64,000 nucleotides of DNA. Source: Desmodesmus armatus. Taxonomy: Eukaryota; Chlorophyta; Chlorophyceae; Sphaeropleales; Scenedesmaceae. The DNA lies in the NCBI GenBank assembly GCA_007449985.2, contig VIIQ02000194.1:62001-126000 (forward strand), in the 5' to 3' direction. The position numbers were made by a program, and so were the translations under genes. How positions within the stretch are numbered: position 1 is the stretch's first letter; each line of letters starts with the position of its first letter. The notes beneath the pieces are model-generated. The model did no database searches and was not told where the DNA came from. It saw only the letters and a list, made by a program, of their open reading frames with translations. Of the stretch, positions 40,721 to 51,201 are shown piece by piece.

Positions 40721-43700
40721 TTACATCCAGCTCACGCAGTTGGCACACCTCCTGTTGGCATTGCGTGCATTCGCGCTGCCTGAAGCAGTGGCAAAGCTGG
40801 CAGGGGCCCTCCCAGAAGCAGCAGCACGGATGGCGTTCTGGGTGTTCTGAGCCGACCAGTTGTTGAGCTTGTCAGTGCGGCTGCCACCGCCCCCTCCGCT
40901 GCGCTGCAGCAGCTTGCGTCCTGCAGCCTGGGGTCCCTTCTCTGCGGCAGTCTTTGCAGCGTCTGCGGCTCCCAGCGTCTTGGCAACCGCTGTGTTGGGC
41001 ACCAGAGGGGCGTCAATGCCTTGCAGAACGGACTGTGCATGCAAGAGAGTCGAGGGGGCAGGCAGGGCAGGCAGATACAGTATTGATGGAAAGGTTGTGT
41101 GCCAAGCAGCCCTTGTGATGCAGCAGTTGAATGGTTCCGTAAACAGTTGGAAGGTTATGTACTGCTTACGCACGTACTGCGGCACAGCAGTCTGGCAGCC
41201 TTACTCTTTCCAGCATCTATGTTGCGGGGCACACCTCACTAACACCTTACAGCATCACAAAGAAATCACACTGTTCAAAAATAACGGCTTCCCAGCAGTT
41301 GCAGGGCCACAGCAACCGTCTCACCTTTCCTGCGTACACGTTGTGGATCACCACCTTTCCTGGCTTGCCCACCTCAGGAACCAGGGTCAGCTCAGGGCCC
41401 TGCTTGGTGCTGCCGTCAAAGATGTCGGTGTAGGGACTGCAGGAACACACAACAGCAGCAGCGGCGGCGGCAGCAGCAGCAGGAGACAGGGTGTAAGGAG
41501 GGCCTCTGGCGGCTTGTTTCATACGTTTACATGGCATCAGGAACGTGTACGTCTCAGCAGCATTGGCGTTGGTGATTCAACAGGAGGCCTGCAGCTCAAA
41601 TCAAGTGTCCCAATCGACCCAGGAATTTAACAGGTTATATTACATATATATGACAATGGACATGCCAGCTCTCTTACTGGTCTGACAACCTTCATCATTT
41701 TGGTGCAACCACTACAGCTGGACACATTGGCACCTGCAGTCAGTGTGCGTCGCTGCAGCGTTGCTGTATCCCTGCAGCTAACAAGAACGCTGGAACCTGC
41801 AGTCTGCAGAGTGGGACTCAGGTGCCTGAGCAGAGGTCAGGGAGCAGGGGCTGATGAGGGCTGCCTTGCGTTGTGCCTGCATTCCTTACTTTCAGCAACT
41901 TAAGAGTGTGTCGTGGCTCGTGTGTGTTGTCCTGCCCTCCCTGCCTCACCTCTGTCCCAGCTTTGCTGTGAGGTGGTTTCCCGCCAGCATCATGCATAAT
42001 ATGTTGATATGTCATTCAGTTTTGATGATCATTCCCTGTTCTTTCAAACAGTGTGCCTCCCTGCCTCACCTCTGTCCCAGCTTTGCGTTGAGGTCGTGTC
42101 CTGCCAGCAGTGTCTTCACCTTCTCACCATCCTTCCAGCCGGTGGGCACGGGGCGCAGCTCTGGCAGGACGTGGTACTCTAGCAGCTGGGATAGGTCAGC
42201 GGTGCCAGCCTTGCTCAGCACCTGCAGGCACGGAACACACAGACAAGTATGATAAAGATCTCGACTTTTGACTGTCACCATGGCATGTATCTGCTGGATG
42301 CAACTCCTGTATCGACATACAACCAACTGCGCAGTTTGCAGTGACTGCAAACTGCGGCAGTTGCACACAGGCACAAGGCCCAGCCCATCTAAACCCCACC
42401 CAAAATGACACCCCCATTTCATACGGCAGTTCCTGTGTGTCAGCAAACCCCCAGTCGTCGTCACCCCCCCCCCCCCGCGCACCTGCATGGCTGGCTTGAG
42501 TGCGTCGTTGTTAGGCAGCAGGTATGTGAATGCTGCCCGTCCTGCCAGGGCATCTGCCAGCACCTTGGAGGTTTGAGTGGCACGCTGGTACAGCTCCTGG
42601 AAGGAGGTCCACTCGGGGTAGAACTGGATCGCGGCACGCGTGTTGGTGAAGTACTGGCCTGGGGAAACAAAAAGGAAGGGAAGGGAGCGCACAGAGCGAG
42701 GGAGTAAGCAGCAGGGTGGGAAGCAATACAGCAGCCACCCTGGCAGTCCATCATTTGACGGTGGCGCGACAGAGATATTGACCCAGAACCCAGCGTGAGA
42801 AGGCGCCTCCCCAACACAGAGCTGCTGTTGCAGGGATCCAGTTAAAGTGTGCGGGGACGACAAGGACGCGAACGCAGGTTGGGAGGGGCTGGCAACGTTG
42901 CAGGCACTGAAAGGGCCAGCCACCCTTGACACAAGGGGTTCACCATTCACGATGTGTCAAAGCTTTGCATTGGCGATCGCAGGCAACGCTGTGCAGGGAG
43001 CCCTGCCCTCCGGTAAACTCCCTAGACCCTGAACCCTTAACCCTGACCCTGCCAGGTGTGCCCACACTCACCGCTGAGCATCACGTTGCTGATGTTACAC
43101 AGGGTTCAGGGTTTGAGGCTCAGGGCTTGTGTTTTTGGTTTACGTTATTAGGAGTATCACTCACCACTCAGCATCACGTTGCTGATGTCCCACAGCACCA
43201 TCTTGCCGTACGCAGTTGGCTTGCCCACCACAGACACCCTGTTGCCCTGGGCGTCGATCAGTGTGGCCCAGCCAGTGCTGGCGCTGCGGAAGATCTCAAT
43301 GTCGTTGTCAACATCACCTGTGGCAGTTGAAGCAGCAGCAGCAGCCAAACAGGAGCATGAATAAACAGGCAAATAGCAGCAGCAGCCAAACAGGAGCATG
43401 AATAAGCAGCAACAGAAGCAGCAGCAGCAGCAGCAGCCAAACAGGAGCATGAATAAACATGCCCACTTTTTGCGGCACACGTGCATAAGCTATTCGGTTT
43501 TCGTTTTCGTTTTCGTTTCGTGTTTCGTCTTGAGCAAGTACTTCAGGGAACCAAAGTGGCAGCGACAGCTTGCCTAATACACAGCTTAGAATAGTTTAGT
43601 ATAGTCCTTAGAAGGGTTTGCGTGGCATCTGGGCAGCCGGGCGGGTCTGGCTGGCGATCTATAGCTGTAACGGCCATCTACGATGATGGTTCAGCGTAGC

Positions 43701-46700
43701 CCGGTGAAGAGGCCCGATGGGGGCCCTGGGGCATGTGCAGGGGGTTCCGACGCCCATCAGGGCCTCAAGAACGGGGGCAGCGGCAAGGGTAACGCAGAGG
43801 AGGGGGCCACAGGCACCCAGCCTGCAGCTGCAGCAGCAGACCGTGTCAGCACACGGGCTCAAGCAGCCAAGGCAAAGCAGTCTGTAGCTGGTGCAGAGGC
43901 TCCAGGGGCCTCTGATGCGCAGCAGCAGCACTCGCAGGACCAGGGAAGGGCGGATGCGGGTCCAGGCAAGCAGCACCAGCAGCTGTCCCTCCCAGGACAG
44001 CGCCCCCGTGGCTCAGCCAGCACCGCTGGGCCCCGGGCCAAGGCTCACACCGCCCCAGCTGCCAGGTCTGCAGCCCTCCTCACACCAGCTGCCAGGTCTG
44101 CAGCCCTCCTCAACCCTCAAGAGCAGCAGGGGCAACAGGGCCAGAGTCAGGGCGGGTCTAAGCAGCCCCAGCAGCAACAGCACAAGCCCCGCAAGCAGCT
44201 GCAGACACAGCAGCAGGGCCAGCAGCAGGGCCAGCAGCAGGGACAGACGCAGCAACAACAGCAGCAGCAGCAGCAACAGCAGCAGGCAGCAAGCCCCCAG
44301 CAGCAGCAGGAGCAGCGACCGCCAGACCAGCCTGAGGGGTCGCCAGGGCAGCAGCAGCAGGAGGACGGGCCTCCTCCGCCTGACCCTACCCAGCCTCTGC
44401 CCCCGGGCTCTCCAGCTCATCTTATGAAGCAGCTGCAGGACGAGGTTGGTGCTATGCAGCAGTTGGGCCGCCAGGTGCAGGAGGGTCCCAATGGCCAGGA
44501 CCCTCTGGTCATGAGGCTCGTCCAACAGACAGCTACCACCAGCTTGGTGCTCAGCAGCCTCCTTGAGCAGCTCCTGCAGCGCTGTGCAATGGTGCAAGGT
44601 GACACCCTGATCCTCCAGGACGACACAGACACCCTCAAGCAGAAGCTTGCACAGCTGGAACAGTCTGCAGCTCAGCGGGGCAGCAGCGATCCAACTGTGT
44701 CGGTGGCGGTGCTGGAGTCCCTGTCTGTCCAGGTTGAAGGACTGCAGGCCACCGCAGCGCTGCTGGCAGAGGAGGCTGCAGCAGCTAAGGCACAGTCGCA
44801 GGATGCCCTTAGCCGCCTGGAAAGGGCTGGCCTCAGCAGCGCCGAGGCTGCTGCACAGCTCCAGGCAGCAGCTGATAAGGGGGCGGAGGCCCACATGCAG
44901 CAGGCCAACCAGTCCACTCAGCTGGCGGCCCTGCGCGACAGGCTCACCCAGGTTGAGGAAGCCAACCAGCGCCTGCGGGAGCAGGCGGCAGCTTCTGCGC
45001 AGCATGGGGCAGTTGGGGCCTGGGCTCCAGTCGGCACGCCCCCGGACGCAGTTGCTGAGGCCATTCTCAGCGCGCGCACCATCAGCCGTACCAGCATCTT
45101 GGCTGTGACAGTGGTGTTTGAGCCGCGAGATGCAGGTGGGGCAGGCGGCAGCGGCGGTGGTGATGCAGCAGGCCCTAGCAGCAGCAGCGGCCGTGCAGCA
45201 GGTGCGGGGCAGGCAGGTGACCAGGCAGCAGCAGCGACGGGGTCCTCGGGCAGCAGCGGCACAGCACGGCAAGGTGCTGACGCAGGGGCGGGTGCTGGTG
45301 GTGGGCCCAACTCAGCCAGCAGGCGGCCTGCACGGCAGCCGATGGCCCTCTACCGTGTGCTGCTGCGCTCGCCTCAGCTGGAGGAGGTGGTGCTGGGGGG
45401 CCGCACCCGCATGGCCTTGGCTCGCCAGGGTCATCAGGTCTATGTTGAGCAGCTGCTGTCAGAGGCTGAGCGGGCGCAGCGCCGGGAGCTGGGGCCGGAA
45501 GCCAGCCGGCTGAGGGCTGAGGGGGTGAAGGTGCGCTGGAAGGGGGCTGTCCTTGAGAAGCAGGTGCGGTCACGTGGCGGTGGCCGCCCCCGGTGGGAGC
45601 AGGTGCAGCTGGCTCCCCGCGGCCCCACAGATCGCTCTGGGGGCGCACACAGGGCTAGGGCCGAGGGAGGTGCAGAGGCAGGGGCAGGGGCTGGGGCTGG
45701 CAGGCGATGAATCCACCGCATAGTGTTGCAGCAATAGATGTGAGGTTCCTTGTGCAGAATGTGGGGGGCATGGCGGCTACTAGGATACCCAGTGTTGTGG
45801 CGCAAGAGCAGGGGTGTGACATTTACGGCTTTGTAGAGACAATGCTCGTGGAGGACACAACGCATGAGGTTCAAGGGTTGTTGCCTGGCTATGATGCTTT
45901 TCATTGTGTCCGGCCGCGGCCAAGCCGCGGCAGGCCGCATGGGGGTATCACTGTGTTTGTTAAGAGGTTCTCTGCACTGAGCATGGGCTCAGGGCTGACG
46001 GTTACCACGGACCCGAGGGAGGGCATCGTCTGGGTGGTTGTGCCAGGTTTTCAGCTTACTGTTGCCGTGTGTTACTTCAGCCCTCCTGGCTCTGCTGTGT
46101 ATGCATCTGGGGTGGTGGATGCAGACCCCATGGCTGCCTTGTTTGCTGGGCTGTCTGCAGCAGAGGCCAGAGGCCACAAGCATTTGGTTCTTGGGGACCT
46201 GAACATGCGCATTGGCAGATTGAGTTGTGACGTGCCCTCTAATCTTGCGGTTCCCCCAGGTCTCAATGACCCGTCAGTTCTCCCGACCTTACACCATTTG
46301 AGGTGTGTACCTTCCTACAGGCGCTCTATGGACATGTCTGTACCCAGCCGCCCTCGGGCGCTGGAGTTTATGAATGGTCTGTTTGCTGTCTCCTCGGTTG
46401 TGCTCAATGGTAGGACCCATGGGGATGTGGAAGGGGCCTTCACCTGTTATGCCAATCCCATGGGTGAGCAGTCAGTGGGTGCCAGTGTGGTTGATCTGGC
46501 CTGTGCCTCCACCTCCTTGTATCGTCATGTGCAGTCCTTCCGGGTCCTGCCTTACAAGGCGTCAGCCTCCAAGGACCACTGTGGTCTCTATGTGTCACTC
46601 ACCGACCTGCCCAGGCGGTGTCATGAGGTGCCTCGCAGGGGGGGCCGGTGCAGGGTGCACCGTCCCACCTCAGGGTCTGGCTACACTAGCGCCCTTGTGC

Positions 46701-49700
46701 GTCAAGCGGACTGTTTTCAGGCTATGTTACAGTCTTGGCAGGCAGGTGGTGTGAGTGTTGAGTGTGCGTTGCGGCAGTTTTCAGATCAATTGGTTTCGTG
46801 TGCGGGAGGTGACAGAGAGCAGCCTGCCCCTGCCCAACCCGGCCACGGGCGCAGGGACCAGCCGTGGTATGATGCTGACTGTAGGCGGCTTTCTGGGGAA
46901 TTGGATGGGGCATGGGCTGCCTGGCATGCAAGCAGAGGGGGTGTGTATGGCTCTCAGGCCGGGTGCCCTGTTGCACGGAATGCCTTGGAGGCGGCTCGAC
47001 GTGAGTACAAGAGCTGTTGTAAGCGCAAAAAGCGGGAGCATGCAATGCGTGTGCAGATTGATATGCTGGGCACCTACTTTGGGCACACCCAGAAGGACTA
47101 CTGGCATGTGTTTTTTGGGGATAGGCGCCCGCAAACACCTTTGTCGGACGTGGCGGCTTGGACGGACTATTTTAGGGTCCTGTTGGGGGCGGCACCCCAT
47201 CCACAGGCCCTGTCTGTCGATGAGGTCGCTCTCAAGCAGCAGCTGTACGCAGCAGCCCCTCGGGGTCAGGAGGCAGCCATGGCTGCACTTAACGCTGATG
47301 TCACCCTGGCTGAGGTGGAACAATGCATGGCGCTCCCGGCCGGCAAAGCCCCTGATGCTCAGGGGCTGACTGGAGAGCTCTTAAGGCTGGCCGCTGCCCC
47401 TGTCCGTGATACAGGTTCGAGTGGTGACCCTCTGCCGGCCTGTCCTGTCGTTGTTGAGTGTGCACAGTGGTTGCTGCAGGCCATGTTCTCTAATGCTTGT
47501 GTCCCGGAGGTTATGCGCACCAGCAAGTTGGTCCCCGTGCCGAAGTCGCTGAGCCCTGCTGCCCTGGCAGTACGGGACCAGTACAGAGGTATCTCTGTGT
47601 CACCTGTCTTTTCCCGCATGTTGGATCGCTTCTTGAATCAGCGCTTTGAGCGGTTGGCGTCACTCCTGTCACTTCGGGCTCCCACCCAGTGTGGCTTTAG
47701 GCCGGGCCATGGCACACTAGATGCCATCTTCACGCTGCAGCATCTGATCAGTGTGGCGCAGCATCGCCGCCGTCGCTTGTATGTGGTCTTTGTGGACTTT
47801 AAGAAGGCTTTTGACAAGGTTAGGAGGGACCTGTTGTTGGAGCGATGTCGACAGTTGGGTGTGCATGGCCCCTTTCTGGACATGTTGGTGGCGTTGTATG
47901 ATCGGGTGTGCTGTCAGGTGGCAGTCAATGGGGAGCTTGGGGACGCCTTCCCCACAGTGTCTGGCACAAAGCAGGGGAGTGAGCTGAGCCCCCTCTTGTT
48001 CGGCCTGTTTATTGAGTTGCTGCATTACCTGATCAGGCTCAAGTTGCCGGGGGCAGGGCCAGTGCTGAGTGGACTTAAGGTGCCTGACGTGATGTATGCT
48101 GACGACGTGGGGTTGCTCAGCTTCGAGGCCTGCGAGATACAGCAGATCGTGGATGTGCTTGATGTCTTCTGCACATTGTTTGATATGGAGGTGAACCTTG
48201 CGCCGCACAAGACTTGTGTCGTGTGTTTCCGCCCGCAACACTTGAGGGTGCCTGCAGGGTTTCGCCTTGTGTTTCGGGGCCGTGAAATTGCGCTGCAATC
48301 AGAGTACGTGTATCTGGGCGTGCGTGTGCATGCCACTCGGGGGCTTCTGGGGGCGTCGGACGCGCTGGCAGTTTCCGGCAGCAAAGCCATGCATGCCATG
48401 CTGACGCGCTGTCGTCGGGCTTGCCTCACCCAGTTTGACATCAAGTGCAGAATGTTTGATATTTTGGTCGAGCCTGTGTTGTCATATGCGTCGCATATCT
48501 GGGGCCCGGCAATGTTTGTGAAGCGCCTGCACTCCGCACCGTACGACACACAAGCCGAGAGTGTGCACACCTCGTTCCTGAGGATCATGACAGGATCCAT
48601 CAAAGGGGTTGCCAAGGATGTATTATACCGGGACCTGCACCGCATTCCCGTCATGTACCACTGGGTAGTCCTGGCTGCGCGGTGGTGGACCAAGCTGTCG
48701 GATTCGCGTGATGAGGAGCCCAGGTCACTGGCCAGTTGTGTGTGGCGCGAGGACGTTATGTTGGCCTTGGATGGCTGTCAGCGTTGCTGGTCGTATGGTG
48801 TGTTGCACACTATGTCTGGCTTGCAGCTCCTTGATAGTAGCTGGCGGCAGCAGCCTTTGGAGTGGGTGTTGCAGCAGCGGTGGCAGGAGTCAGCTGTGCA
48901 GGCTGCCTTGGCTGGCCTGTTCCGTGATAGGTGGCAGGGTCTTACAGAAGGCAGCCCTCGCACTGCACCGTCTGCCGGCATTCACAGGCTTACACACCAT
49001 GCATGGGTATACCCTCTTGACCCTGGCTTTGATCCTTTCTCTAGAGACCATGCAGCCCCGCATATGAAGTTGTGCTTGTCTTTCAACTTGGCACAAAACC
49101 TGGCGCAGTTGCGTGTTGGCTCTGCACATCTTGAAATTGAGCAGGGTCGCAAGCGTAGGGAGTCTGTCCCAAGGGCGGATCGCATCTGTCGTTTGTGCTC
49201 TGGTCAGGACGCTTCGCTGGCCAACCGCGCTGCTGTGCTGGCCCGTACTGGCACCAGCAACAATGTTGAAGATCTAAAGCACTTCATTCTTGAATGTCCC
49301 GTGTATGATGATCTGCGCACCGCCTGCCCAGCCTTTGCTGACCCGGCTTCAGTCCAGTTGGGTGACCAAGATTGTGTTGCTACTGTGTTTCAACATGCCG
49401 AACAGTCGGCCCTGGCACACACTTTGTACAAAATGAAAGTGCGCAGAGCACGCTTGCTTGGCCTTACTATGGGTATTTGACTGACTTTGTTCTGTTTCTT
49501 GTGTCCACACTGGTATAGTTGCCTGCCCTCATCTCTGCACACAATAGGTTCCTAGCATGGCTGGCACTTGCTGCAATTCTGGTGGTTCTGCCTTCTTTGG
49601 TCAACCCGGTGTAGGTGGTGCAAACCACCGCAGGGGAGACAACTTATGAGGTTCACCTGGCTCGATCCTGGTGGGCAATGCCATTGTTGTTTGGCGAAAA

Positions 49701-51201
49701 TGTCCATGTAACATACTCCCCCAAATGTGATGATGTGCAACTTGCAGCAGCCAAACAGGAACAGAATTACGTGCTGGGGCCCTGCAGGATTGATCGACTC
49801 CGCCCCGGGAGAGAGGAGGGATCTCTGACCCTCTCAGGGGCGGGGATTGCATATTACAAGACAGCTGTTGAAGGGTGTGCCAAAGTCGATCAAACCAGAG
49901 AGCATGAACAGGTGTTGGGGCTCGGCAGGATTGATTGACTCTACCCCAGGGAGAGGGGGGAGGAGTGCAGCAGGAAGTCAGGCAGCCAGTCAGAAGTAGC
50001 CGAGTGGTTGGCTTGGTAGGACCTTCAAAAAAACAGCTGGTTGATCCCTCGAGCTCCATCCCTCACCTGTCTTGAGGATGGTTGGCTCCTTGTCGTTGGT
50101 GCTTATGAGCTCCTGACCACCCTTGGCATCCTTCATAGCAAAGTCCTTGAAGGCAACCCCAGGGACAAAGTGGTAGGAGACTGCAGGGGCCGGCAGCAGC
50201 AGCAGCAGCAGCATCAATGATAGGAGCGAAGCGGCAGCACACAACAGCAGCATGGGTGTAAGGAGGGCCCCGGGGGCTGTGTTGGGGCCATGGAGCGGGG
50301 GCTTACCACACATGTCAGCGTGCAGTCAGTCACTGCTCAGCGGTGAGCAGGAGGGCTTCTGATGTTTCAGTGCAAGTCACAGCAACCATGGAGGCAGCCC
50401 AAAGCATGATCAATCACAGCAGGGCTCCGGCCACTGAAATCCCACCAGCGCGGCCGCAGCAGTTGCCTCCCCTTTGCACCGACTGTATTTACCCAGCAGT
50501 CAACAGGATTCACCGTACTATTGTCGCGGGGTTGCTGCTGACTTACGAATTGAATCCACCAGTTGGGGCCTGGCCAGCAGCTCAGCTTCTGTCATGCCCA
50601 TCTCCCCTAGGAAGGCTTTGACGGCCTGTAGCAGCAGCAGCAGCAGCAGTGCCCAACAGTGGTCAACCGGACGCAGCACAACAACACCAAACCATCTACA
50701 GGCATAAGGCAGCTGCCGGTCCTGTCAATCTGCTTGATTCTCTTGTGCTTGGCAGGGACCTGCAGTGCGAACATTGGCGCCGTAATTTGAGGCAGCACAC
50801 ATCACTTTGCGTTGTATTGAACTACTACCTACCCGATCGGATGGCAAGAACCAGGTCCCTGTCGTCTTCTCCTCCTCTGCTCTCAGCTTGAGGCTGGAGA
50901 TGAGACGGGCCATAAGTGTGTTGTCGGGATCGTTCTTGAACGCGTTCTCCAGCGGATCGTCGCCAGCCTATTGAAATCAAAAGAGAGGCGGGTCGGCGCT
51001 ACGGACATCAGCTGCAGTTCAGCATTTCCACAGTAGTGACACCCCACAGGCATCGGTGCTGCTTGCAGCTTCGACTCCCCCAGCTGCACGCCCATCAGCG
51101 CCCTAGGGAGCAGAGAGCTGCATGTGGAAATCACTCACCAGCACGCTGCTGGCCAGCAACACGAAACACAGGGTCTGGACGATGCGGCGATCCATGGGCA
51201 T
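40721..51201 (-). CDS. Secreted two-FAS1-domain protein, left-arm copy
   Basis: Nine exons on the minus strand: 51201-51139, 50967-50833, 50625-50547, 50180-50067, 43317-43165, 42658-42483, 42221-42070, 41436-41325 and 41032-40721. All junctions are GT-AG and in phase. The coding sequence is intact and nearly identical to the right-arm gene. Changes include Thr to Ala in VLSKTGTAD and Thr to Asn in HDLTAKLG. Intron 4 is about 6.7 kb because a full LINE lies in it in the opposite orientation; in the right-arm gene the same intron is about 0.4 kb. FAS1 proteins mediate cell adhesion or matrix assembly outside the cell. The insertion may impair splicing, but no exon is hit. Confidence 0.88.
41937..41989 (-). 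repeat. Decoy copy of FAS1 exon 7 end and donor, left arm only
   Basis: CTCCCTGCCTCACCTCTGTC and the next ~20 nt repeat 42057-42105, which spans the exon 7 end and its donor. The right arm lacks this ~50-bp segment at the equivalent place (54630-54650), so it arose, or was lost, after the arms separated. Confidence 0.7.
43375..43493. repeat. Extra copies of a host 30-bp unit at the LINE 5' junction
   Basis: CCAAACAGGAGCATGAATAA preceded by an (AGC)n run occurs three times (about 43344, 43388, 43437) in the left arm but once in the right arm (53184-53213). Two extra copies plus ~40 bp lie between the target-duplication CAAAT (43370-43374) and the LINE 5' end. Confidence 0.65.
43686..45710 (+). 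CDS. LINE ORF1 protein (Gln-rich, coiled coil, basic C-terminus)
   Basis: Start at ATG 43686 (MVQRSPVKRPDGG, matching the MVPRSPPKQPGEG start of the right-arm copy); an ATG one codon earlier at 43683 is also possible. About 674 residues. The N-terminal half is low-complexity (Gln, Ala, Pro). A long heptad-like region follows around residues 330-460 (RLERAGLSSAEAAAQLQAA, LRDRLTQVEEANQRLREQAA). The C-terminal part has LYRVLLRSPQLEEVVLGGRT and VRWKGAVLEKQV. By position and coiled coil it is the ORF1p/Gag-like RNA chaperone that packages LINE RNA; I do not recognise a zinc knuckle. It ends at TGA 45708-45710, overlapping the ORF2 start by ATGA, which suggests termination-reinitiation. Confidence 0.85.
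   Translation: MVQRSPVKRPDGGPGACAGGSDAHQGLKNGGSGKGNAEEGATGTQPAAAAADRVSTRAQAAKAKQSVAGAEAPGASDAQQQHSQDQGRADAGPGKQHQQLSLPGQRPRGSASTAGPRAKAHTAPAARSAALLTPAARSAALLNPQEQQGQQGQSQGGSKQPQQQQHKPRKQLQTQQQGQQQGQQQGQTQQQQQQQQQQQQAASPQQQQEQRPPDQPEGSPGQQQQEDGPPPPDPTQPLPPGSPAHLMKQLQDEVGAMQQLGRQVQEGPNGQDPLVMRLVQQTATTSLVLSSLLEQLLQRCAMVQGDTLILQDDTDTLKQKLAQLEQSAAQRGSSDPTVSVAVLESLSVQVEGLQATAALLAEEAAAAKAQSQDALSRLERAGLSSAEAAAQLQAAADKGAEAHMQQANQSTQLAALRDRLTQVEEANQRLREQAAASAQHGAVGAWAPVGTPPDAVAEAILSARTISRTSILAVTVVFEPRDAGGAGGSGGGDAAGPSSSSGRAAGAGQAGDQAAAATGSSGSSGTARQGADAGAGAGGGPNSASRRPARQPMALYRVLLRSPQLEEVVLGGRTRMALARQGHQVYVEQLLSEAERAQRRELGPEASRLRAEGVKVRWKGAVLEKQVRSRGGGRPRWEQVQLAPRGPTDRSGGAHRARAEGGAEAGAGAGAGRR
45707..49480 (+). 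CDS. LINE ORF2: APE-type endonuclease and reverse transcriptase
   Basis: 1257 residues. The endonuclease spans about 10-300, with Asn18 in VQNVGG, Glu44 in FVET, GDLN at 163-166, Asp263 in SVVDLA and the KDHC motif (Asp290, His291). The reverse transcriptase spans about 605-880, with QCGFRPGHGT, FVDFKKAFDKV (Asp697), GTKQGSELSPLLFG and the catalytic YADD at 797-800. The C-terminal zinc-like motif is CRLCSG...LKHFILEC, then VYDDLR. It nicks target DNA and primes reverse transcription there (TPRT). The endonuclease-RT order and the single C-terminal CCHC-like motif fit the L1 group. No lesion is visible. It starts in the ATGA overlap with ORF1. Confidence 0.95.
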   Translation: MNPPHSVAAIDVRFLVQNVGGMAATRIPSVVAQEQGCDIYGFVETMLVEDTTHEVQGLLPGYDAFHCVRPRPSRGRPHGGITVFVKRFSALSMGSGLTVTTDPREGIVWVVVPGFQLTVAVCYFSPPGSAVYASGVVDADPMAALFAGLSAAEARGHKHLVLGDLNMRIGRLSCDVPSNLAVPPGLNDPSVLPTLHHLRCVPSYRRSMDMSVPSRPRALEFMNGLFAVSSVVLNGRTHGDVEGAFTCYANPMGEQSVGASVVDLACASTSLYRHVQSFRVLPYKASASKDHCGLYVSLTDLPRRCHEVPRRGGRCRVHRPTSGSGYTSALVRQADCFQAMLQSWQAGGVSVECALRQFSDQLVSCAGGDREQPAPAQPGHGRRDQPWYDADCRRLSGELDGAWAAWHASRGGVYGSQAGCPVARNALEAARREYKSCCKRKKREHAMRVQIDMLGTYFGHTQKDYWHVFFGDRRPQTPLSDVAAWTDYFRVLLGAAPHPQALSVDEVALKQQLYAAAPRGQEAAMAALNADVTLAEVEQCMALPAGKAPDAQGLTGELLRLAAAPVRDTGSSGDPLPACPVVVECAQWLLQAMFSNACVPEVMRTSKLVPVPKSLSPAALAVRDQYRGISVSPVFSRMLDRFLNQRFERLASLLSLRAPTQCGFRPGHGTLDAIFTLQHLISVAQHRRRRLYVVFVDFKKAFDKVRRDLLLERCRQLGVHGPFLDMLVALYDRVCCQVAVNGELGDAFPTVSGTKQGSELSPLLFGLFIELLHYLIRLKLPGAGPVLSGLKVPDVMYADDVGLLSFEACEIQQIVDVLDVFCTLFDMEVNLAPHKTCVVCFRPQHLRVPAGFRLVFRGREIALQSEYVYLGVRVHATRGLLGASDALAVSGSKAMHAMLTRCRRACLTQFDIKCRMFDILVEPVLSYASHIWGPAMFVKRLHSAPYDTQAESVHTSFLRIMTGSIKGVAKDVLYRDLHRIPVMYHWVVLAARWWTKLSDSRDEEPRSLASCVWREDVMLALDGCQRCWSYGVLHTMSGLQLLDSSWRQQPLEWVLQQRWQESAVQAALAGLFRDRWQGLTEGSPRTAPSAGIHRLTHHAWVYPLDPGFDPFSRDHAAPHMKLCLSFNLAQNLAQLRVGSAHLEIEQGRKRRESVPRADRICRLCSGQDASLANRAAVLARTGTSNNVEDLKHFILECPVYDDLRTACPAFADPASVQLGDQDCVATVFQHAEQSALAHTLYKMKVRRARLLGLTMGI
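49481..49721 (+). other. LINE 3' tail with conserved hairpins
   Basis: The tail holds GGTGTAGGTGGTGCAAACCAC, which folds as GTGGT-GCAA-ACCAC with a GNRA-type loop, and a second hairpin around GGGCAATGCCATTG. It ends ATGTAACATACTCCCC. The same tail, in a slightly different family version, occurs at about 39803-39869, 56707-56840, 58065-58187 and, shorter, at 54556-54624. It is therefore probably the site recognised by the RT. Confidence 0.7.
49727..50066. other. FAS1 intron 4 remnant (left arm)
   Basis: Mirrors 52838-53177. It contains two near-repeated blocks, GGATTGATCGACTC...CCGGGAGAGAGGAGG at about 49786-49820 and GGATTGATTGACTC...CCAGGGAGAGGGG at about 49927-49961. No gene. Confidence 0.55.

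Larger units (their letters stand above)
43494..49721 (+). mobile_element. Full-length L1-like LINE retrotransposon
   Basis: About 6.2 kb: a 5' UTR opening with TTTTCG/TTTCG repeats, ORF1, ORF2 (ATGA overlap) and a 3' tail ending CATACTCCCC. The flanking CAAAT (43370-43374 and 49722-49726) is a likely target duplication. The right arm shows the uninterrupted target AACAGGCAAATGTGATGATG at about 53165-53187 (reverse strand). Both ORFs are open, so the copy could be competent or recently so. Confidence 0.92.

Noticed and set aside
43494..43530. TTTTCG repeats as an independent microsatellite
   Set aside because: The same CGAAA/TTTCG run occurs at the 5' end of the right-arm LINE copy, so it is best treated as part of the element's 5' end.
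44106..44450. Long Gln/Leu/Ala frames over CAG tracts on both strands, for example the minus strand opposite LINE ORF1
   Set aside because: They are read-through of CAG/CTG repeats opposite a real coding frame, with no domain and no splice context.
49640..49721. tRNA-derived SINE, from GGTTCACCTGGCTCGATCC
   Set aside because: It resembles a T-arm only loosely. No A-box or cloverleaf is found, and the segment is the 3' tail of the LINE.
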